A DNA stretch of 64,000 nucleotides from Psychrobacter sp. PG1 (GCF_014897815.1 NZ_JABUZG010000058.1:1-64000), one strand, 5' to 3'. Positions 54,858 through 64,000 are shown, counted from the stretch's first letter. The notes: generated by a model not told the origin, from the letters alone. Translations and numbers: made by a program.

Positions 54858-55592
54858 ATGGCGAGTTTACATCAACGCTTGAATAAAGCTTTGTTATTGA
54901 CGATTGCCTTAGCGATACTACCAATCGTTTCTGGTTGCTCACAGCCAGCCGCTGACCCAACCAAAAAAACCATACCGACCAACTCTGACCAGTGGCAGAA
55001 AAAACTCGGCACCACTTTTGAGCAGTTACCTGAATCTGAGCAGCAATTACTCAGCCGCTACATGTTGCGAATGAAACTCAGCGGTGCCTATGAGTCGGGG
55101 GCGATGCCGCGTACCACTATCAAGCAAGCCCTTGTGCAACAGCGTGAATACGAACGACTACATCCAAACAATCCAACAGGTAAAAAAAGCCCCATCGTCA
55201 GCAGCCAGCCAGCTTATAGTGCCAATGCGCAGAACTACCCTGTCGCTCTACTACCAGTCAAAACCAGCGATAGTGACAGCTTAAATCAAGTAAAACTGCA
55301 GTTTATGCTCTCTAATCATGGCAAGGTCGCCATGCAAAGCTTTGAGGGCACACTGACCATGCAAGATGCTAACTTGGCGCAGGGCAAAAGCTTTAACGTA
55401 CCACTAACACAGTTTGACCCGCCTATTAAACCAGAGCAGTCTGGCAAGATCATCATCGAGAGCAGTATTGAAGACATCAACGTTATGCGTGCTATTAAAA
55501 ACACCAAAGACTTGACCATCATGATCAGTAAAGGCACATTGATATTGGAGAATGGGCAGGAAATTAAGTTTGATGAGTCGCTAATGAAATAA
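54858..55592 (+). CDS. Lipoprotein of unknown function
   Basis: A 244-residue protein with a strong AAGGAGG site 8 bases before the ATG. The signal peptide ends in VSGC (cysteine near residue 27), so it is a lipoprotein. A helical region (residues 45-105) with FEQLPESEQQLLSRYMLRM is followed by a Pro/Ser linker and a beta-rich C-terminal domain (VKLQFMLSNHGKVAMQSFEGTLTMQD in parts, then PPIKPEQSGKIIIES). No known family is recognised with confidence. Envelope location likely. Confidence 0.7.
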   Translation: MASLHQRLNKALLLTIALAILPIVSGCSQPAADPTKKTIPTNSDQWQKKLGTTFEQLPESEQQLLSRYMLRMKLSGAYESGAMPRTTIKQALVQQREYERLHPNNPTGKKSPIVSSQPAYSANAQNYPVALLPVKTSDSDSLNQVKLQFMLSNHGKVAMQSFEGTLTMQDANLAQGKSFNVPLTQFDPPIKPEQSGKIIIESSIEDINVMRAIKNTKDLTIMISKGTLILENGQEIKFDESLMK

Positions 55593-55640
55593 AAAAGTGC
55601 TGCAGAGTATTTATAAAACTATAGGATAAATATCCAGCAT

Positions 55641-55677
55641 AAAAAAAGCCCCAATCATCACTGATTAGGGCTTTTTT
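55641..55677 (-). terminator. Terminator of the first tRNA-Ser gene
   Basis: AAAAAGCCCTAATCA pairs with TGATTGGGGCTTTTT on the minus strand, ending in a U-run just past the tRNA at 55684. It may also end the lipoprotein transcript from the left. Confidence 0.85.
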
Positions 55678-55683
55678 CGAATT

Positions 55684-55774
55684 TGGAGGAGACGGAGAGA
55701 TTCGAACTCTCGAAGGGCTACAAACCCTTGTCGGTTTTCAAGACCGGTGCATTCAACCACTCTGCCACGTCTCC
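55684..55774 (-). tRNA. tRNA-Ser (UGA anticodon), copy 1
   Basis: A 91-base class II tRNA on the minus strand. The acceptor GGAGACG pairs with CGTCTCC, the anticodon loop CTTGAAA carries TGA, a long variable arm (GACAAGGGTTTGTAGCCCTTC in part) is typical of serine, the T arm is GAGAGTTCGAATCTCTC, and CCA is encoded at 55684-55686. The discriminator base is T. Sequence identical to the copy at 55859. Confidence 0.95.
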
Positions 55775-55814
55775 ATTTGTGCATTATTATAACGATATAA
55801 AATAAAAATGCAAC

Positions 55815-55853
55815 AAAAAAAAGCCGCAATCATTAATAATGATTGCGGCTTTC
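55815..55853 (-). terminator. Terminator of the second tRNA-Ser gene
   Basis: AAAGCCGCAATCAT pairs with ATGATTGCGGCTTT, reading on the minus strand into a run of U. It lies between the two tRNA-Ser genes, so each has its own stop. Confidence 0.88.
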
Positions 55854-55858
55854 GAGTT

Positions 55859-55949
55859 TGGAGGAGACGGAGAGATTCGAACTCTCGAAGGGCTACAAAC
55901 CCTTGTCGGTTTTCAAGACCGGTGCATTCAACCACTCTGCCACGTCTCC
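55859..55949 (-). tRNA. tRNA-Ser (UGA anticodon), copy 2
   Basis: Identical by eye to the copy at 55684-55774, 175 bases further right, with the same flanking CATTTGTGC and TTGGAGG sequences. Upstream flanks differ at few positions, which marks a tandem duplication of a whole promoter-tRNA-terminator unit. Confidence 0.95.
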
Positions 55950-56111
55950 ATTTGTGCGTTATTATAGCGATATAACATGAGAATGCAAGCAATTAATTGC
56001 ACGAATTTAAATTATTTTGATGCTATCGTTGATTCAGTTTAAAAGAGAGTCAAAGCAACTGCGTGCAGATGTATATATGATACTTGCAGCGAGGTTAGCG
56101 CGGTCACTCTA

Positions 56112-57302
56112 TTATAGAGGATTGACGATAGGTTTTTTATGAGAAGCCAGATGTAGACACATATCTAGCAGTCTATTGGCATAACCCCATTCGTTGTCAT
56201 ACCATGCAAAAACCTTGTACTGGCTACCCACTTGCATGAGCTGCTGACCATCAATGATCAAAGACTCAGTCTGATGGATAAAATCGCTAGAGACCAGTGG
56301 CTCATCCGTATAAGCCATGATGTCACGCAAATGTGCCTGACTGGCAGATTTGAGTGCCTCGCGGACTGCCTCGACAGACACATCGGGCGTATCAAAAACA
56401 AAAGTCACATCAATCGCTGCGACATCAATGGTAGGTACGCGTATCGAATGCCCATTTATCTTGCCTACCATAGCAGGTAGCACACGCTCTGTCGCCGCGA
56501 TACTGCTAGAGGTGGTTGGGATAATATTATAACCAGAAGCTCGTGCGCGTCTTGGGTCACGGTGCGCTTGATCGAGCACTGTCTGATCAGCGGTAACCGC
56601 ATGAATCTCCGTCATCATCGCTGACTTTACCCCAAATGCGGTATCAAGCGTCGCAATCAAAGGAACCAATGCCTGCGTGGTACAAGAAACGCTCGATATA
56701 ATCGGCAGCTCCCGTGTTAGCTCATCAGTATTAACGCCCATAACGATACAAGCATCGACATCATCGAATGGTGCAGCACCGATAATCACCTGCTGCGCGC
56801 CAGCCTCTATGTGCAGTTGTGCTTGCTCATAAGAGCGAAAATGTCCGGTACATTCTAGTACCACATCGACACCCAGCGCCTGCCAAGGCAACTGCGCAGG
56901 GTTAGGTTCTGAAAATAAATTGATACAATAGGTATAATTGTTTTTTGTCAGACAAAGCTGTGTGGCGCTATTATTGTTACCGTCATCGCTCGCTTCATCG
57001 TTGCTACTTGCCACAATATCAGCACTAACCCCAAGGCGACTTAGGCGACCATGCGTGCTGTCAAACTTTAATAAATGCAGCAAAATATCCGCTGGTGCTA
57101 AATCATTGATTGCCACGACATGGATCGCACGGCCTAATACCTCAAAGCGCTCTAGCAATGCCCGCAACACATTGCGCCCTATACGTCCAAAACCATTGAT
57201 AGCAATCCTCAGTGGCTGTGTGTGCTCACTAGATGCATGAAACGCCGCTGCTGCTAATGGGTCAGACGTTAATTGATAAGTGGCGCTCGAAAAATCAGGC
57301 AT
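56112..57302 (-). CDS. Divergent GAPDH-family enzyme (possible erythrose-4-phosphate dehydrogenase)
   Basis: A 396-residue oxidoreductase. An N-terminal 30-residue Ser/Ala-rich extension precedes the NAD fold IAINGFGRIGRNVL (about 33-46). The catalytic cysteine C207 lies in SSVSCTTQALVPL, where the normally conserved asparagine after SCTT is glutamine; the histidine partner is in MTEIHAVTADQ. RRARASGYNIIPT and WYDNEWGYANR are family-typical. A 20-residue Ser/Asp/Asn-rich insert lies near 95-115. It could be GAPDH, or E4PDH (Epd) of pyridoxal phosphate synthesis. No other glycolytic or pyridoxine gene is beside it. Confidence 0.75.
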   Translation of the reverse strand: MPDFSSATYQLTSDPLAAAAFHASSEHTQPLRIAINGFGRIGRNVLRALLERFEVLGRAIHVVAINDLAPADILLHLLKFDSTHGRLSRLGVSADIVASSNDEASDDGNNNSATQLCLTKNNYTYCINLFSEPNPAQLPWQALGVDVVLECTGHFRSYEQAQLHIEAGAQQVIIGAAPFDDVDACIVMGVNTDELTRELPIISSVSCTTQALVPLIATLDTAFGVKSAMMTEIHAVTADQTVLDQAHRDPRRARASGYNIIPTTSSSIAATERVLPAMVGKINGHSIRVPTIDVAAIDVTFVFDTPDVSVEAVREALKSASQAHLRDIMAYTDEPLVSSDFIHQTESLIIDGQQLMQVGSQYKVFAWYDNEWGYANRLLDMCLHLASHKKPIVNPL

Positions 57303-57477
57303 AAAAGGATATCGCTATAAAGGGATAAAAAATTGAGCGCTATAAAGTCAGCGCTACAATGAGACAAAACCAACAAGTTGTCAATCGGCTCTAAGGATTG
57401 TTATATAAAAGCTAAATAGCTTTGGTGAATGCTTGAACCCTGAGTTGCCATACTCAGTATCAAAACGCCATTCAGTA

Positions 57478-59403
57478 TTAGGGCGTTATAAAAATCAGTG
57501 CCAAACGAATGGTATTGTAATCAATACTTTGCTTAAGATGATCGAATATTGGACGCAATTTAATACTGCCATCATCATTGAAATCATTTGGATTATTGGC
57601 AACTTTAATCGCGACGTAGGCATTGCCAACCGCCGTCATCACCTCATCCTCTGGCCGCAAATGATCACAAGCGAGGCTTGGATCTTGAGATTTTAGGTCA
57701 GCAATATGACGCATGATGGTCGATTGTGAAAGCTGACGGGCTTGTGAGATTTCTGCAATCGACAAGCTCTCCTCTAATAATAATCGCGTCGCAAGCAAGG
57801 TACTGTCTGACTTATCGGAAACTTGATTGCCCAGTTTCTGTTTTTTGTCTATTTGCGCTTGTTGTTGCTCGCGGCGCTTTTTTTGCAAAGTGGCATAAGC
57901 ATCAATCACTGATTTACTCAGCGTACCGCCCGATTTTAAAATAAATTTCTCATGTGCCTGCGTCATGCTCTCTTCATCAAGCATCGAATAATTGGCATCA
58001 GCCTCATCGGACAGCACCAAAAACCGTTTGTCCGCGCCGCGTGCTAGCGGATCAAGCTGCAAACTCATGTCGTTCATACCGAGCAGCTGCAAACCTGCCA
58101 GCGACTTTAACCGTGACAATGCCACATAGCCTTGCCCCAGCTCAAAGGTGCGCGACAAGTCAATCTCCGCCGCATCGAGGGTCATGCCTTGTGACTTATG
58201 AATGGTAATCGCCCATGCTAGACAAAGCGGTACTTGCTCATAGCTTGCCAGCACGTCACCGGTCTCATCTTCGATAATCCATTCTTCAGGCTCAGCGATG
58301 ACTTCACGCCCTGAATTGAGCCGAACCACGGGCATTTTTTGCGTCGTTGGCTTTTTGGCTTTGGGTTTCTCTTTTATGGCTTTTTTACCTTTGCCTTTTA
58401 CAGTCTTATTCGTCTCACTTTCAGTATTTTCATCATCATCTTCGATTAAATCATCACTGCTGTCTTTGCTATCATCGATTTTAACAGCGGCAAAACCAAT
58501 CAATTCACCCATAGTACCGTTGGACACGCCAAGTTCAGTATTGTTTTTGATAAACATTACCTTGGCACCGACTTTTAGTACCAAATCAACTTGGGTACGT
58601 ACCGTTTTTTTAAGCGTCTCAACCAATTTACTGTCGCCCGTGGACGTGGCAGTAAAGCGCATCATTTCGCCCTCTAACGCGGCAAGCTCTTTATCATTGA
58701 TGCTATTAACGTTGAGATTATGGGTATAAAGACGGGTACGTTTGATATCGACATTTTGGTCAAAAGTCGCCTCCAGCGCGGCAATCGATTCAAAAGTGAC
58801 TTCCTGACGACGAATTTGGTTGAGGATATCGTCCAAATCAAGCCCGCCATTTGCCGCTTCACTAACCTGCCTGTGTTGCTCAGACAGATAGCAAATATGG
58901 AACTTGGCATCAAGCCACGCTTCAGACATAAAGGCAAATTTTTCACGATTGGTTTCACCCTTACTACCAATCGGTGGCAGCTGAAAAAAGTCCCCTGCCA
59001 CGACCACTTGGATACCACCAAAGGCTTTGTCATTTTTGCGGATATGCTTGAGTACTTGGCTGACCAAATTGAGCTGCTTAGCATGCAACATCGATATCTC
59101 ATCAATGACCAATACCGCGGTGTCTTTTAGTCGGTCTGCCAAAAACTGCTTGCGTGATAACGTAGTCAAGTCGCGGTCGCTTAACTCATCTTTGATACCG
59201 ATGCCGGACCAGCTATGAATCGTTGTGCCATTCATGTGTGTGGCAGCAATACCAGTACTCGCAGTGACGGCGACAGGCACACGGCGCGCGCGCAGGTAGT
59301 CGATATATTGATTGAGCGTATAAGTCTTACCTGAACCTGCTGAGCCAGTCAAAAAGACATTTTGACCCGTTTTTAAGATATCAAGAGCAGAAGATTGACG
59401 CAT
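57478..59403 (-). CDS. PIF1/RecD-like ATP-dependent DNA helicase
   Basis: A 641-residue superfamily 1 helicase. Motif I is FLTGSAGSGKTYTLN near residue 20, motif II VLVIDEISMLHAKQL, motif III VVVAGDFFQLPPIG, and the C-terminal half has AWAITIHKSQGMTLDAAEIDL and YVALSRLKSL. A charged low-complexity insert (residues about 315-365: acidic then lysine-rich) splits the RecA2 domain. After residue 540 a helix-turn-helix follows (LSIAEISQARQLSQSTIMRH). Members of this group unwind DNA in repair or replication. The region upstream carries no sign of an operon. Confidence 0.87.
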   Translation of the reverse strand: MRQSSALDILKTGQNVFLTGSAGSGKTYTLNQYIDYLRARRVPVAVTASTGIAATHMNGTTIHSWSGIGIKDELSDRDLTTLSRKQFLADRLKDTAVLVIDEISMLHAKQLNLVSQVLKHIRKNDKAFGGIQVVVAGDFFQLPPIGSKGETNREKFAFMSEAWLDAKFHICYLSEQHRQVSEAANGGLDLDDILNQIRRQEVTFESIAALEATFDQNVDIKRTRLYTHNLNVNSINDKELAALEGEMMRFTATSTGDSKLVETLKKTVRTQVDLVLKVGAKVMFIKNNTELGVSNGTMGELIGFAAVKIDDSKDSSDDLIEDDDENTESETNKTVKGKGKKAIKEKPKAKKPTTQKMPVVRLNSGREVIAEPEEWIIEDETGDVLASYEQVPLCLAWAITIHKSQGMTLDAAEIDLSRTFELGQGYVALSRLKSLAGLQLLGMNDMSLQLDPLARGADKRFLVLSDEADANYSMLDEESMTQAHEKFILKSGGTLSKSVIDAYATLQKKRREQQQAQIDKKQKLGNQVSDKSDSTLLATRLLLEESLSIAEISQARQLSQSTIMRHIADLKSQDPSLACDHLRPEDEVMTAVGNAYVAIKVANNPNDFNDDGSIKLRPIFDHLKQSIDYNTIRLALIFITP

Positions 59404-59693
59404 ATATCTAAACCAATTAAGTTAATAGTAATAAGAAAAACAGCTTAAGAGCAAATAATAAGAGAAAAAGCTGCCAACAATTATAACAGCTACATCCGTT
59501 TTGCGGACGACTTTAACCCTAATAAGCCACATAACTTAAAGTTATACGATACGAAATATATCATTATAAAAAGTCATTATCGCTCATCGCTAAAGCTCAG
59601 TACGATAGGGTCATAGCTTGGTCAGGATGGCCAAATATTTATGCTTAAGTCGTTTGTTCTTAACTAGCCATAATACACAACAAGGAGTCGTTA

Positions 59694-61220
59694 ATGTTAT
59701 ACGCCTATCCCAATACTGAAAATAGTCCTGTTCAATTCCGCAAAAAATATGACAACTTCATCAATGGTGAGTGGGTCGCACCAATCGATGGTGAATACTT
59801 TGACAACTCAAGTCCAATCGATGGTAAAACCTTCTGTCAGATCGCACGCTCAAAAGAAGCAGATGTCGAAGCGGCGCTAGATGCCGCTCATGCCGCAAAA
59901 GACGCATGGGGCAAAACCAGTGTCACTGATCGCTCTAATATGTTGCTCAAACTTGCTGACGGTATCGAAGCCAATTTAGAGGCAATCGCTATCGCTGAAA
60001 GCTATGAAAACGGTAAACCAGTTCGCGAAACTCTCGCCGCTGATATCCCAATCGCCATCGACCATTTGCGTTATTTTGCGGGCGTTATCCGTGCACAAGA
60101 AGGCGGCATTAGCCAAATTGATGAAGATACCGTCGCCTATCATTTTCATGAGCCGCTTGGCGTCGTTGGTCAAATCATTCCTTGGAACTTCCCTATTCTA
60201 ATGGCGATTTGGAAAATTGCCCCAGCCCTTGCTGCGGGTAACTGTATCGTCCTCAAGCCTGCCGAGCAAACGCCAGCTTCTGTTTTATACATGCTTGACG
60301 TCATAGGCGCGGCGGATATTTTACCAAAAGGCGTACTAAACGTCATTAACGGCTTTGGTGTAGAAGCTGGTAAGCCAATCGCTTCCAACCCGCGTATCGA
60401 TAAAGTTTCCTTTACGGGTGAGACCACCACTGGTCGCTTAATTATGCAATACGCCAGTGAAAATATCATTCCAGTCACGCTAGAGTTGGGCGGCAAGAGT
60501 CCAAACATCTTCTTTGCCGATATCATGGATGAGGACGATGACTTCTTAGATAAAGCGGTTGAAGGTTTGGTCATGTTTGCACTCAACCAAGGCGAAGTCT
60601 GTACCTGCCCATCACGCGCCCTCGTACACGAAAGCATCTATGATGAATTCATGAAACGCTGTATCGCTCGCGTGAAAGCGATAAAAATGGGCAACCCGCT
60701 TGATACCGATACCATGATTGGTGCGCAAGCCAGCTCAGATCAGTTAGAAAAAATCCTCTCTTACCTCGATATTGGTAAAAAAGAAGGCGCAAAAGTCCTC
60801 GTCGGTGGCGAACTCGCCAAACATGATGGCGACATGGCGAACGGTTATTATGTACAGCCAACGATCTTTGAAGGCACGAATGATATGCGCGTGTTCCAAG
60901 AAGAAATCTTTGGCCCCGTACTCGCTGTCACCACTTTTAAAGACGATGAAGAAGCAATGGCTCTCGCCAATGACACTTTATATGGTCTTGGTGCTGGCGT
61001 CTGGACGCGTAATGGTACGCGCGCTTATCGTTTCGGTCGTGGCATTAAAGCCGGTCGCGTTTGGACGAATTGCTATCATCTCTATCCTGCGCATTCTGCG
61101 TTTGGTGGGTATAAGCAGTCTGGTATTGGCCGCGAAAACCATTTAATGATGCTAGACCATTATCAACAAACTAAGAACATGCTGGTCTCTTATAGTCCTA
61201 AAGCAATGGGCTTCTTTTAA
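59694..61220 (+). CDS. NAD-dependent aldehyde dehydrogenase (ExaC/AldB-like)
   Basis: A 508-residue aldehyde dehydrogenase of the class that oxidises acetaldehyde and other short aldehydes. Conserved are [25 protein letters not shown] (two parts), [14 protein letters not shown], the catalytic glutamate in [13 protein letters not shown] and the cysteine pair in [25 protein letters not shown] and [12 protein letters not shown] complete it. An AAGGAG site precedes the ATG. A zinc alcohol dehydrogenase and a DUF779 gene follow in the same direction, an arrangement repeated in many proteobacteria. Confidence 0.92.
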   Translation: MLYAYPNTENSPVQFRKKYDNFINGEWVAPIDGEYFDNSSPIDGKTFCQIARSKEADVEAALDAAHAAKDAWGKTSVTDRSNMLLKLADGIEANLEAIAIAESYENGKPVRETLAADIPIAIDHLRYFAGVIRAQEGGISQIDEDTVAYHFHEPLGVVGQIIPWNFPILMAIWKIAPALAAGNCIVLKPAEQTPASVLYMLDVIGAADILPKGVLNVINGFGVEAGKPIASNPRIDKVSFTGETTTGRLIMQYASENIIPVTLELGGKSPNIFFADIMDEDDDFLDKAVEGLVMFALNQGEVCTCPSRALVHESIYDEFMKRCIARVKAIKMGNPLDTDTMIGAQASSDQLEKILSYLDIGKKEGAKVLVGGELAKHDGDMANGYYVQPTIFEGTNDMRVFQEEIFGPVLAVTTFKDDEEAMALANDTLYGLGAGVWTRNGTRAYRFGRGIKAGRVWTNCYHLYPAHSAFGGYKQSGIGRENHLMMLDHYQQTKNMLVSYSPKAMGFF

Positions 61221-61317
61221 TTCTGTTTTTCAAAGCACTTTATGGCAAAAGCGTAAAGTGCGACCTCGGTGCTCGCCGAGCATCTTAATGTAAAGAACGA
61301 TGACAAGGAGTTACAAC

Positions 61318-62346
61318 GTGAGTAATAAAATGAAAGCGGCCGTGCTGCATGAATTCGGACAACCCTTAGAAATTGAAGAAGTAGATATTCCAACCGCAGG
61401 TGCTGGTCAAATCGTCGTAAAAATGCAGGCATCAGGTGTCTGTCATACCGATTTGCATGCCATTGAGGGCGATTGGCCAGTGAAACCTAGCCCACCGTTT
61501 ATCCCAGGCCACGAAGGCGTTGGTCTTATCACCGCCGTTGGTGACAATGTGCATCATGTCAAAGAAGGCGACCGAGTCGGTATCCCTTGGCTCTACTCTG
61601 CTTGTGGACACTGTACCCATTGCTTAGGTGGTTGGGAAACCTTATGCGAAAGCCAACAAAACTCTGGTTATTCTGTAAACGGCAGCTTTGCAGAATATGT
61701 ACTAGCAGATGCCAACTATGTCGGCATCATCCCTGAAAGCGTTGACTCTATTGAAATTGCACCAGTGTTGTGTGCAGGTGTTACGGTCTACAAAGGTCTT
61801 AAAATGACCGACACCAAGCCAGGCGATTGGGTCGTCGTTTCAGGTATTGGCGGACTCGGTCATATGGCAGTTCAATATGCCATTGCAATGGGATTGAACG
61901 TTGCTGCTGTGGATATTGATGACGAAAAACTGGCATTCGCTAAAAAACTGGGTGCCAAAGTCACTGTTAATGCGAAAAATACTGACCCTGCTGAATATCT
62001 ACAAAAAGAAATCGGCGGTGCTCACGGTGCGCTCGTGACAGCAGTATCTTCAAAAGCCTTTGATCAAGCATTAGGCATGTTACGACGCGGTGGTACTTTA
62101 GTCTGTAATGGTCTACCAACGGGCGAATTCCCAGTATCCATTTTTGATACTGTTTTAAACGGTATTACCATTCGTGGCTCAATCGTTGGTACGCGTCTCG
62201 ACTTGCAAGAGTCGCTAGACATGGCAGCAGCAGGCAAAGTAAAAGCCACCGTTGCCGCTGAGCCACTAGAAAATATCAATGATATCTTTGATCGTATGCG
62301 TGATGGCAAAATCGAAGGTCGCATTGTCATTGACTATAGTCTGTAG
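61318..62346 (+). CDS. adhP: Zinc-dependent alcohol dehydrogenase (AdhP-like)
   Basis: A 342-residue medium-chain alcohol dehydrogenase. Catalytic zinc ligands are in [15 protein letters not shown] and FIPGHEGVG; four structural-zinc cysteines in [19 protein letters not shown]; the NAD fold in [21 protein letters not shown] at 61318 is selected since AAGGAG lies seven bases ahead; an ATG four codons later is an alternative. It oxidises primary alcohols, giving aldehyde to the enzyme coded 98 bases upstream. Confidence 0.92.
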   Translation: MSNKMKAAVLHEFGQPLEIEEVDIPTAGAGQIVVKMQASGVCHTDLHAIEGDWPVKPSPPFIPGHEGVGLITAVGDNVHHVKEGDRVGIPWLYSACGHCTHCLGGWETLCESQQNSGYSVNGSFAEYVLADANYVGIIPESVDSIEIAPVLCAGVTVYKGLKMTDTKPGDWVVVSGIGGLGHMAVQYAIAMGLNVAAVDIDDEKLAFAKKLGAKVTVNAKNTDPAEYLQKEIGGAHGALVTAVSSKAFDQALGMLRRGGTLVCNGLPTGEFPVSIFDTVLNGITIRGSIVGTRLDLQESLDMAAAGKVKATVAAEPLENINDIFDRMRDGKIEGRIVIDYSL

Positions 62347-62427
62347 CAACAATTATGTAGCCACATGTTTTATGACATTTTGAGACTCGTAACACCGTCT
62401 CAATGACTGTCTAGAGTAATCATCAGT

Positions 62428-62495
62428 AAAGGGTCGTATCGTTTTCAACCACATATGATAAATGATGTGAGTGAATATGATGCGACCCTTTATTT
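62428..62495 (+). terminator. Large stem-loop after adhP
   Basis: AAAGGGTCGTAT (62428-62439) pairs with ATGCGACCCTTT (62480-62491), one G-U pair included, around a 40-base loop that has its own small stem (CACAT/ATGTG). TATTTTC follows. It can act as a terminator or attenuator between adhP and the DUF779 gene. Confidence 0.65.
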
Positions 62496-62552
62496 TCTAC
62501 TCAGTATGATTATGAAAGATATCCGTTCGGGTCTAACGATAAGGAAATCATT

Positions 62553-62879
62553 ATGAACGTCACAGCGACAGAGTCCTGCAAAGCATTAATCGACTTACTA
62601 AAATCTAAGCACGGTGAGCTGATGTTTCATCAATCAGGCGGCTGCTGCGATGGCAGTTCACCCATGTGTTATCCATTGGGCGAATTTAAAGTAGGCGGAC
62701 AAGACGTACTCATCGGTGAGCTGGTTGGCTGTCCATTTTATATGGGTAAAGCTCAGCATAAGCTCTGGCAACATACCGATCTAACGATAGATGTGGTCGA
62801 TGGACGCGGAGCCAGTTTTTCGCTTGAAATACCAGAAGGTAAGCGCTTTATCGTACGTTCAGAGATATGTGCTGTATAA
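62553..62879 (+). CDS. DUF779 protein
   Basis: A 108-residue protein of the DUF779 family. It carries GELMFHQSGGCCDGSSPMCYP near residue 22 (two parts), with a Cys-Cys pair and a third cysteine, then GCPFYMGKAQHKLWQHTDLTIDVV and a C-terminal cysteine in SEICAV. Family genes are often next to aldehyde dehydrogenase genes of the ExaC/AldA type, as here. The cysteines suggest metal or thiol chemistry, unproven. Ribosome site AAGGAAA lies 9 bases ahead of the ATG. Confidence 0.85.
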   Translation: MNVTATESCKALIDLLKSKHGELMFHQSGGCCDGSSPMCYPLGEFKVGGQDVLIGELVGCPFYMGKAQHKLWQHTDLTIDVVDGRGASFSLEIPEGKRFIVRSEICAV

Positions 62880-63075
62880 GTTTAAATAGCATCCACCAGC
62901 GTTTTAACGACCTAGTATTGTTTTGCCATGCCATATGTTGATCGATAAACACCCCTTAGTCATTTTTATTTTATTATTCAAGCAAAATAATAGATACTGT
63001 AATGCGTACCCTATTTCAATAAACGCGTTTTAACGAGCACGTTTTACTCAGCATGGATGCTAGAAGGAATGTAAA

Positions 63076-64000
63076 ATGGAATTTGATAAAAAATTTGATT
63101 ACGTCATCGTTGGTGGTGGTTCAGCTGGCTGCGTACTTGCTAGCCGATTAACAGAAAACCCAGACATTAGTGTCTGCTTATTAGAATATGGCGGTGAAGG
63201 CAAAGACCTTGCTGTCCGTGTCCCTGTTGGACTGATTTTGATGGTGCCAGGCAAGCCACTGAAACTGAATAATTGGTGCTTTCACACCACGCCGCAGACG
63301 CACCTGAATGACCGCCGTGGCTTCCAACCACGTGGTCAATGCTTAGGCGGTTCATCCGCTATCAATGCCATGATTTATACGCGTGGTAGTGCGCTCGATT
63401 ATGAACGTTGGGTAGAACAAGGCTGTACTGGCTGGGGATTTGATGATGTACTGCCCTACTTTATCAAAGCAGAAAATAATATTCATGGTAGCGGCGAGCT
63501 ACATGGTGATAGCGGACCGCTGCATGTAAGTGACTTACTGAGTCCACGTGATATCTCCAAAGCATTCGTAGAAGCCGCCATCACCAATGGTTTAGATCAT
63601 AATCAAGATTTTAATGGCGAAAAGCAAGACGGTACAGGGCTATATCAAGTCACCCATTTTCATGGCGAAAAACAAGGTCAACGCTGCTCTGCGGCGGCGG
63701 CTTATCTACATCCAGTACAAAACCGATCAAATCTGACCGTCATCACCCACGCCCAAGCCAACCGCGTCATCTTTGAAGACAAACAAGCCGTTGGTGTCGC
63801 TTATGAAAAAGATGGCGTCGAGCATGCGGTTATGGCGCGTCATGAAGTGATATTATCTGGGGGCACTTTTGGCTCACCCAAAGTCCTGATGTTGTCAGGT
63901 ATTGGACCTGCTGAGCATCTACAATCGCATGGCATCGACGTCGTGGTAGATGCGCCCGATGTTGGTGGTAATCTACAAGATCACTTAGATGTCGTTTTTG
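63076..64000 (+). CDS. GMC-family alcohol dehydrogenase (choline dehydrogenase-like), 3' end outside window
   Basis: The frame is open from ATG 63076 (AAGGAATG just ahead) to the window end, 308 codons. The FAD fold is YVIVGGGSAGCVLASRLTEN, with LLEYGGEG at the second strand (glutamate binds the ribose), the GMC signature GQCLGGSSAINAMIYTRG and signature 2 GTFGSPKVLMLSGIGP near residue 265. The catalytic C-terminal histidines lie outside. It is distinct from BetA at 48821 and closer in style to AlkJ-type enzymes for longer alcohols. It closes the alcohol-oxidation group. Confidence 0.88.
   Translation, partial: MEFDKKFDYVIVGGGSAGCVLASRLTENPDISVCLLEYGGEGKDLAVRVPVGLILMVPGKPLKLNNWCFHTTPQTHLNDRRGFQPRGQCLGGSSAINAMIYTRGSALDYERWVEQGCTGWGFDDVLPYFIKAENNIHGSGELHGDSGPLHVSDLLSPRDISKAFVEAAITNGLDHNQDFNGEKQDGTGLYQVTHFHGEKQGQRCSAAAAYLHPVQNRSNLTVITHAQANRVIFEDKQAVGVAYEKDGVEHAVMARHEVILSGGTFGSPKVLMLSGIGPAEHLQSHGIDVVVDAPDVGGNLQDHLDVVF

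Noticed and set aside
55753-55992. Open frame across the tRNA-Ser genes
   Set aside because: It is made up of tRNA and terminator sequence on the same strand; the tRNAs explain the interval.

Overview
The window looks like chromosomal DNA of a Psychrobacter-type member of the Moraxellaceae (Gammaproteobacteria). This rests on gene content and order (narXL-narK-narGHJI with molybdopterin genes, a betT/betA/betB/betI choline-betaine cluster, oleate hydratase, an eptA-dgkA-PAP2 group), on moderate G+C, and on protein style. No database search was possible, so the genus is an inference.

Layout. 1-920: right end of an IS3-family element that has cut off the front of an AbiH-type phage-defence gene. 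1168-9260: metabolic genes (HisC-like aminotransferase, oleate hydratase, a LysR regulator divergent from an Old Yellow Enzyme), a sensor gene cut short by a dispersed repeat, a small lipoprotein and a DUF1971 cupin. 9586-31147: a respiratory nitrate reduction island with nitrate transporters NarK1 and NarK2, the NarX/NarL two-component system, NarGHJI, a His-rich parvulin, and a molybdenum cofactor set (moeA, moaA, moaB, mobA, moaC, moaD, moaE) ending in an orphan molybdate-binding lipoprotein ModA. NarL-type heptamers sit in front of narK1, between narX and narK2, and as matching 7-2-7 palindromes in front of narG and moaA. 31171-37574: a hemerythrin-like protein, a small membrane protein, then a lipid A phosphoethanolamine transferase (EptA/MCR type), an OmpR-type regulator, a sensor kinase, DgkA and a PAP2 phosphatase. 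PmrA-box-like repeats (CTTAAC-N5-CTTAAY) precede both eptA and dgkA, so this looks like one self-contained envelope-modification regulon.

37749-46327: YceI protein, thioesterase, DUF3124 lipoprotein, a KtrAB/TrkAH-type potassium uptake pair, a drug/metabolite transporter, a flavin amine oxidase, and small hypothetical proteins. 46518-53243 (minus strand): glycine-betaine synthesis and choline uptake, betT-betA-betB-betI, with an EmrE-type small multidrug resistance transporter as the most upstream gene. 53740-55949: tRNA-Asn, a complete MITE-like element, two hypothetical genes, and a tandem pair of identical tRNA-Ser(UGA) genes, each with its own terminator. 56112-64000: a divergent GAPDH/E4PDH-family enzyme, a PIF1-like helicase, and an alcohol/aldehyde oxidation module (aldehyde dehydrogenase, zinc alcohol dehydrogenase, DUF779 protein, and a GMC oxidoreductase that runs off the window).

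A repeat family with ends like TAGGGCGTGTCCTCA recurs at least six times, mostly at or just past the 3' ends of genes, and appears once as a complete element with inverted ends (53895-54068). No CRISPR array, rRNA or prophage was seen.
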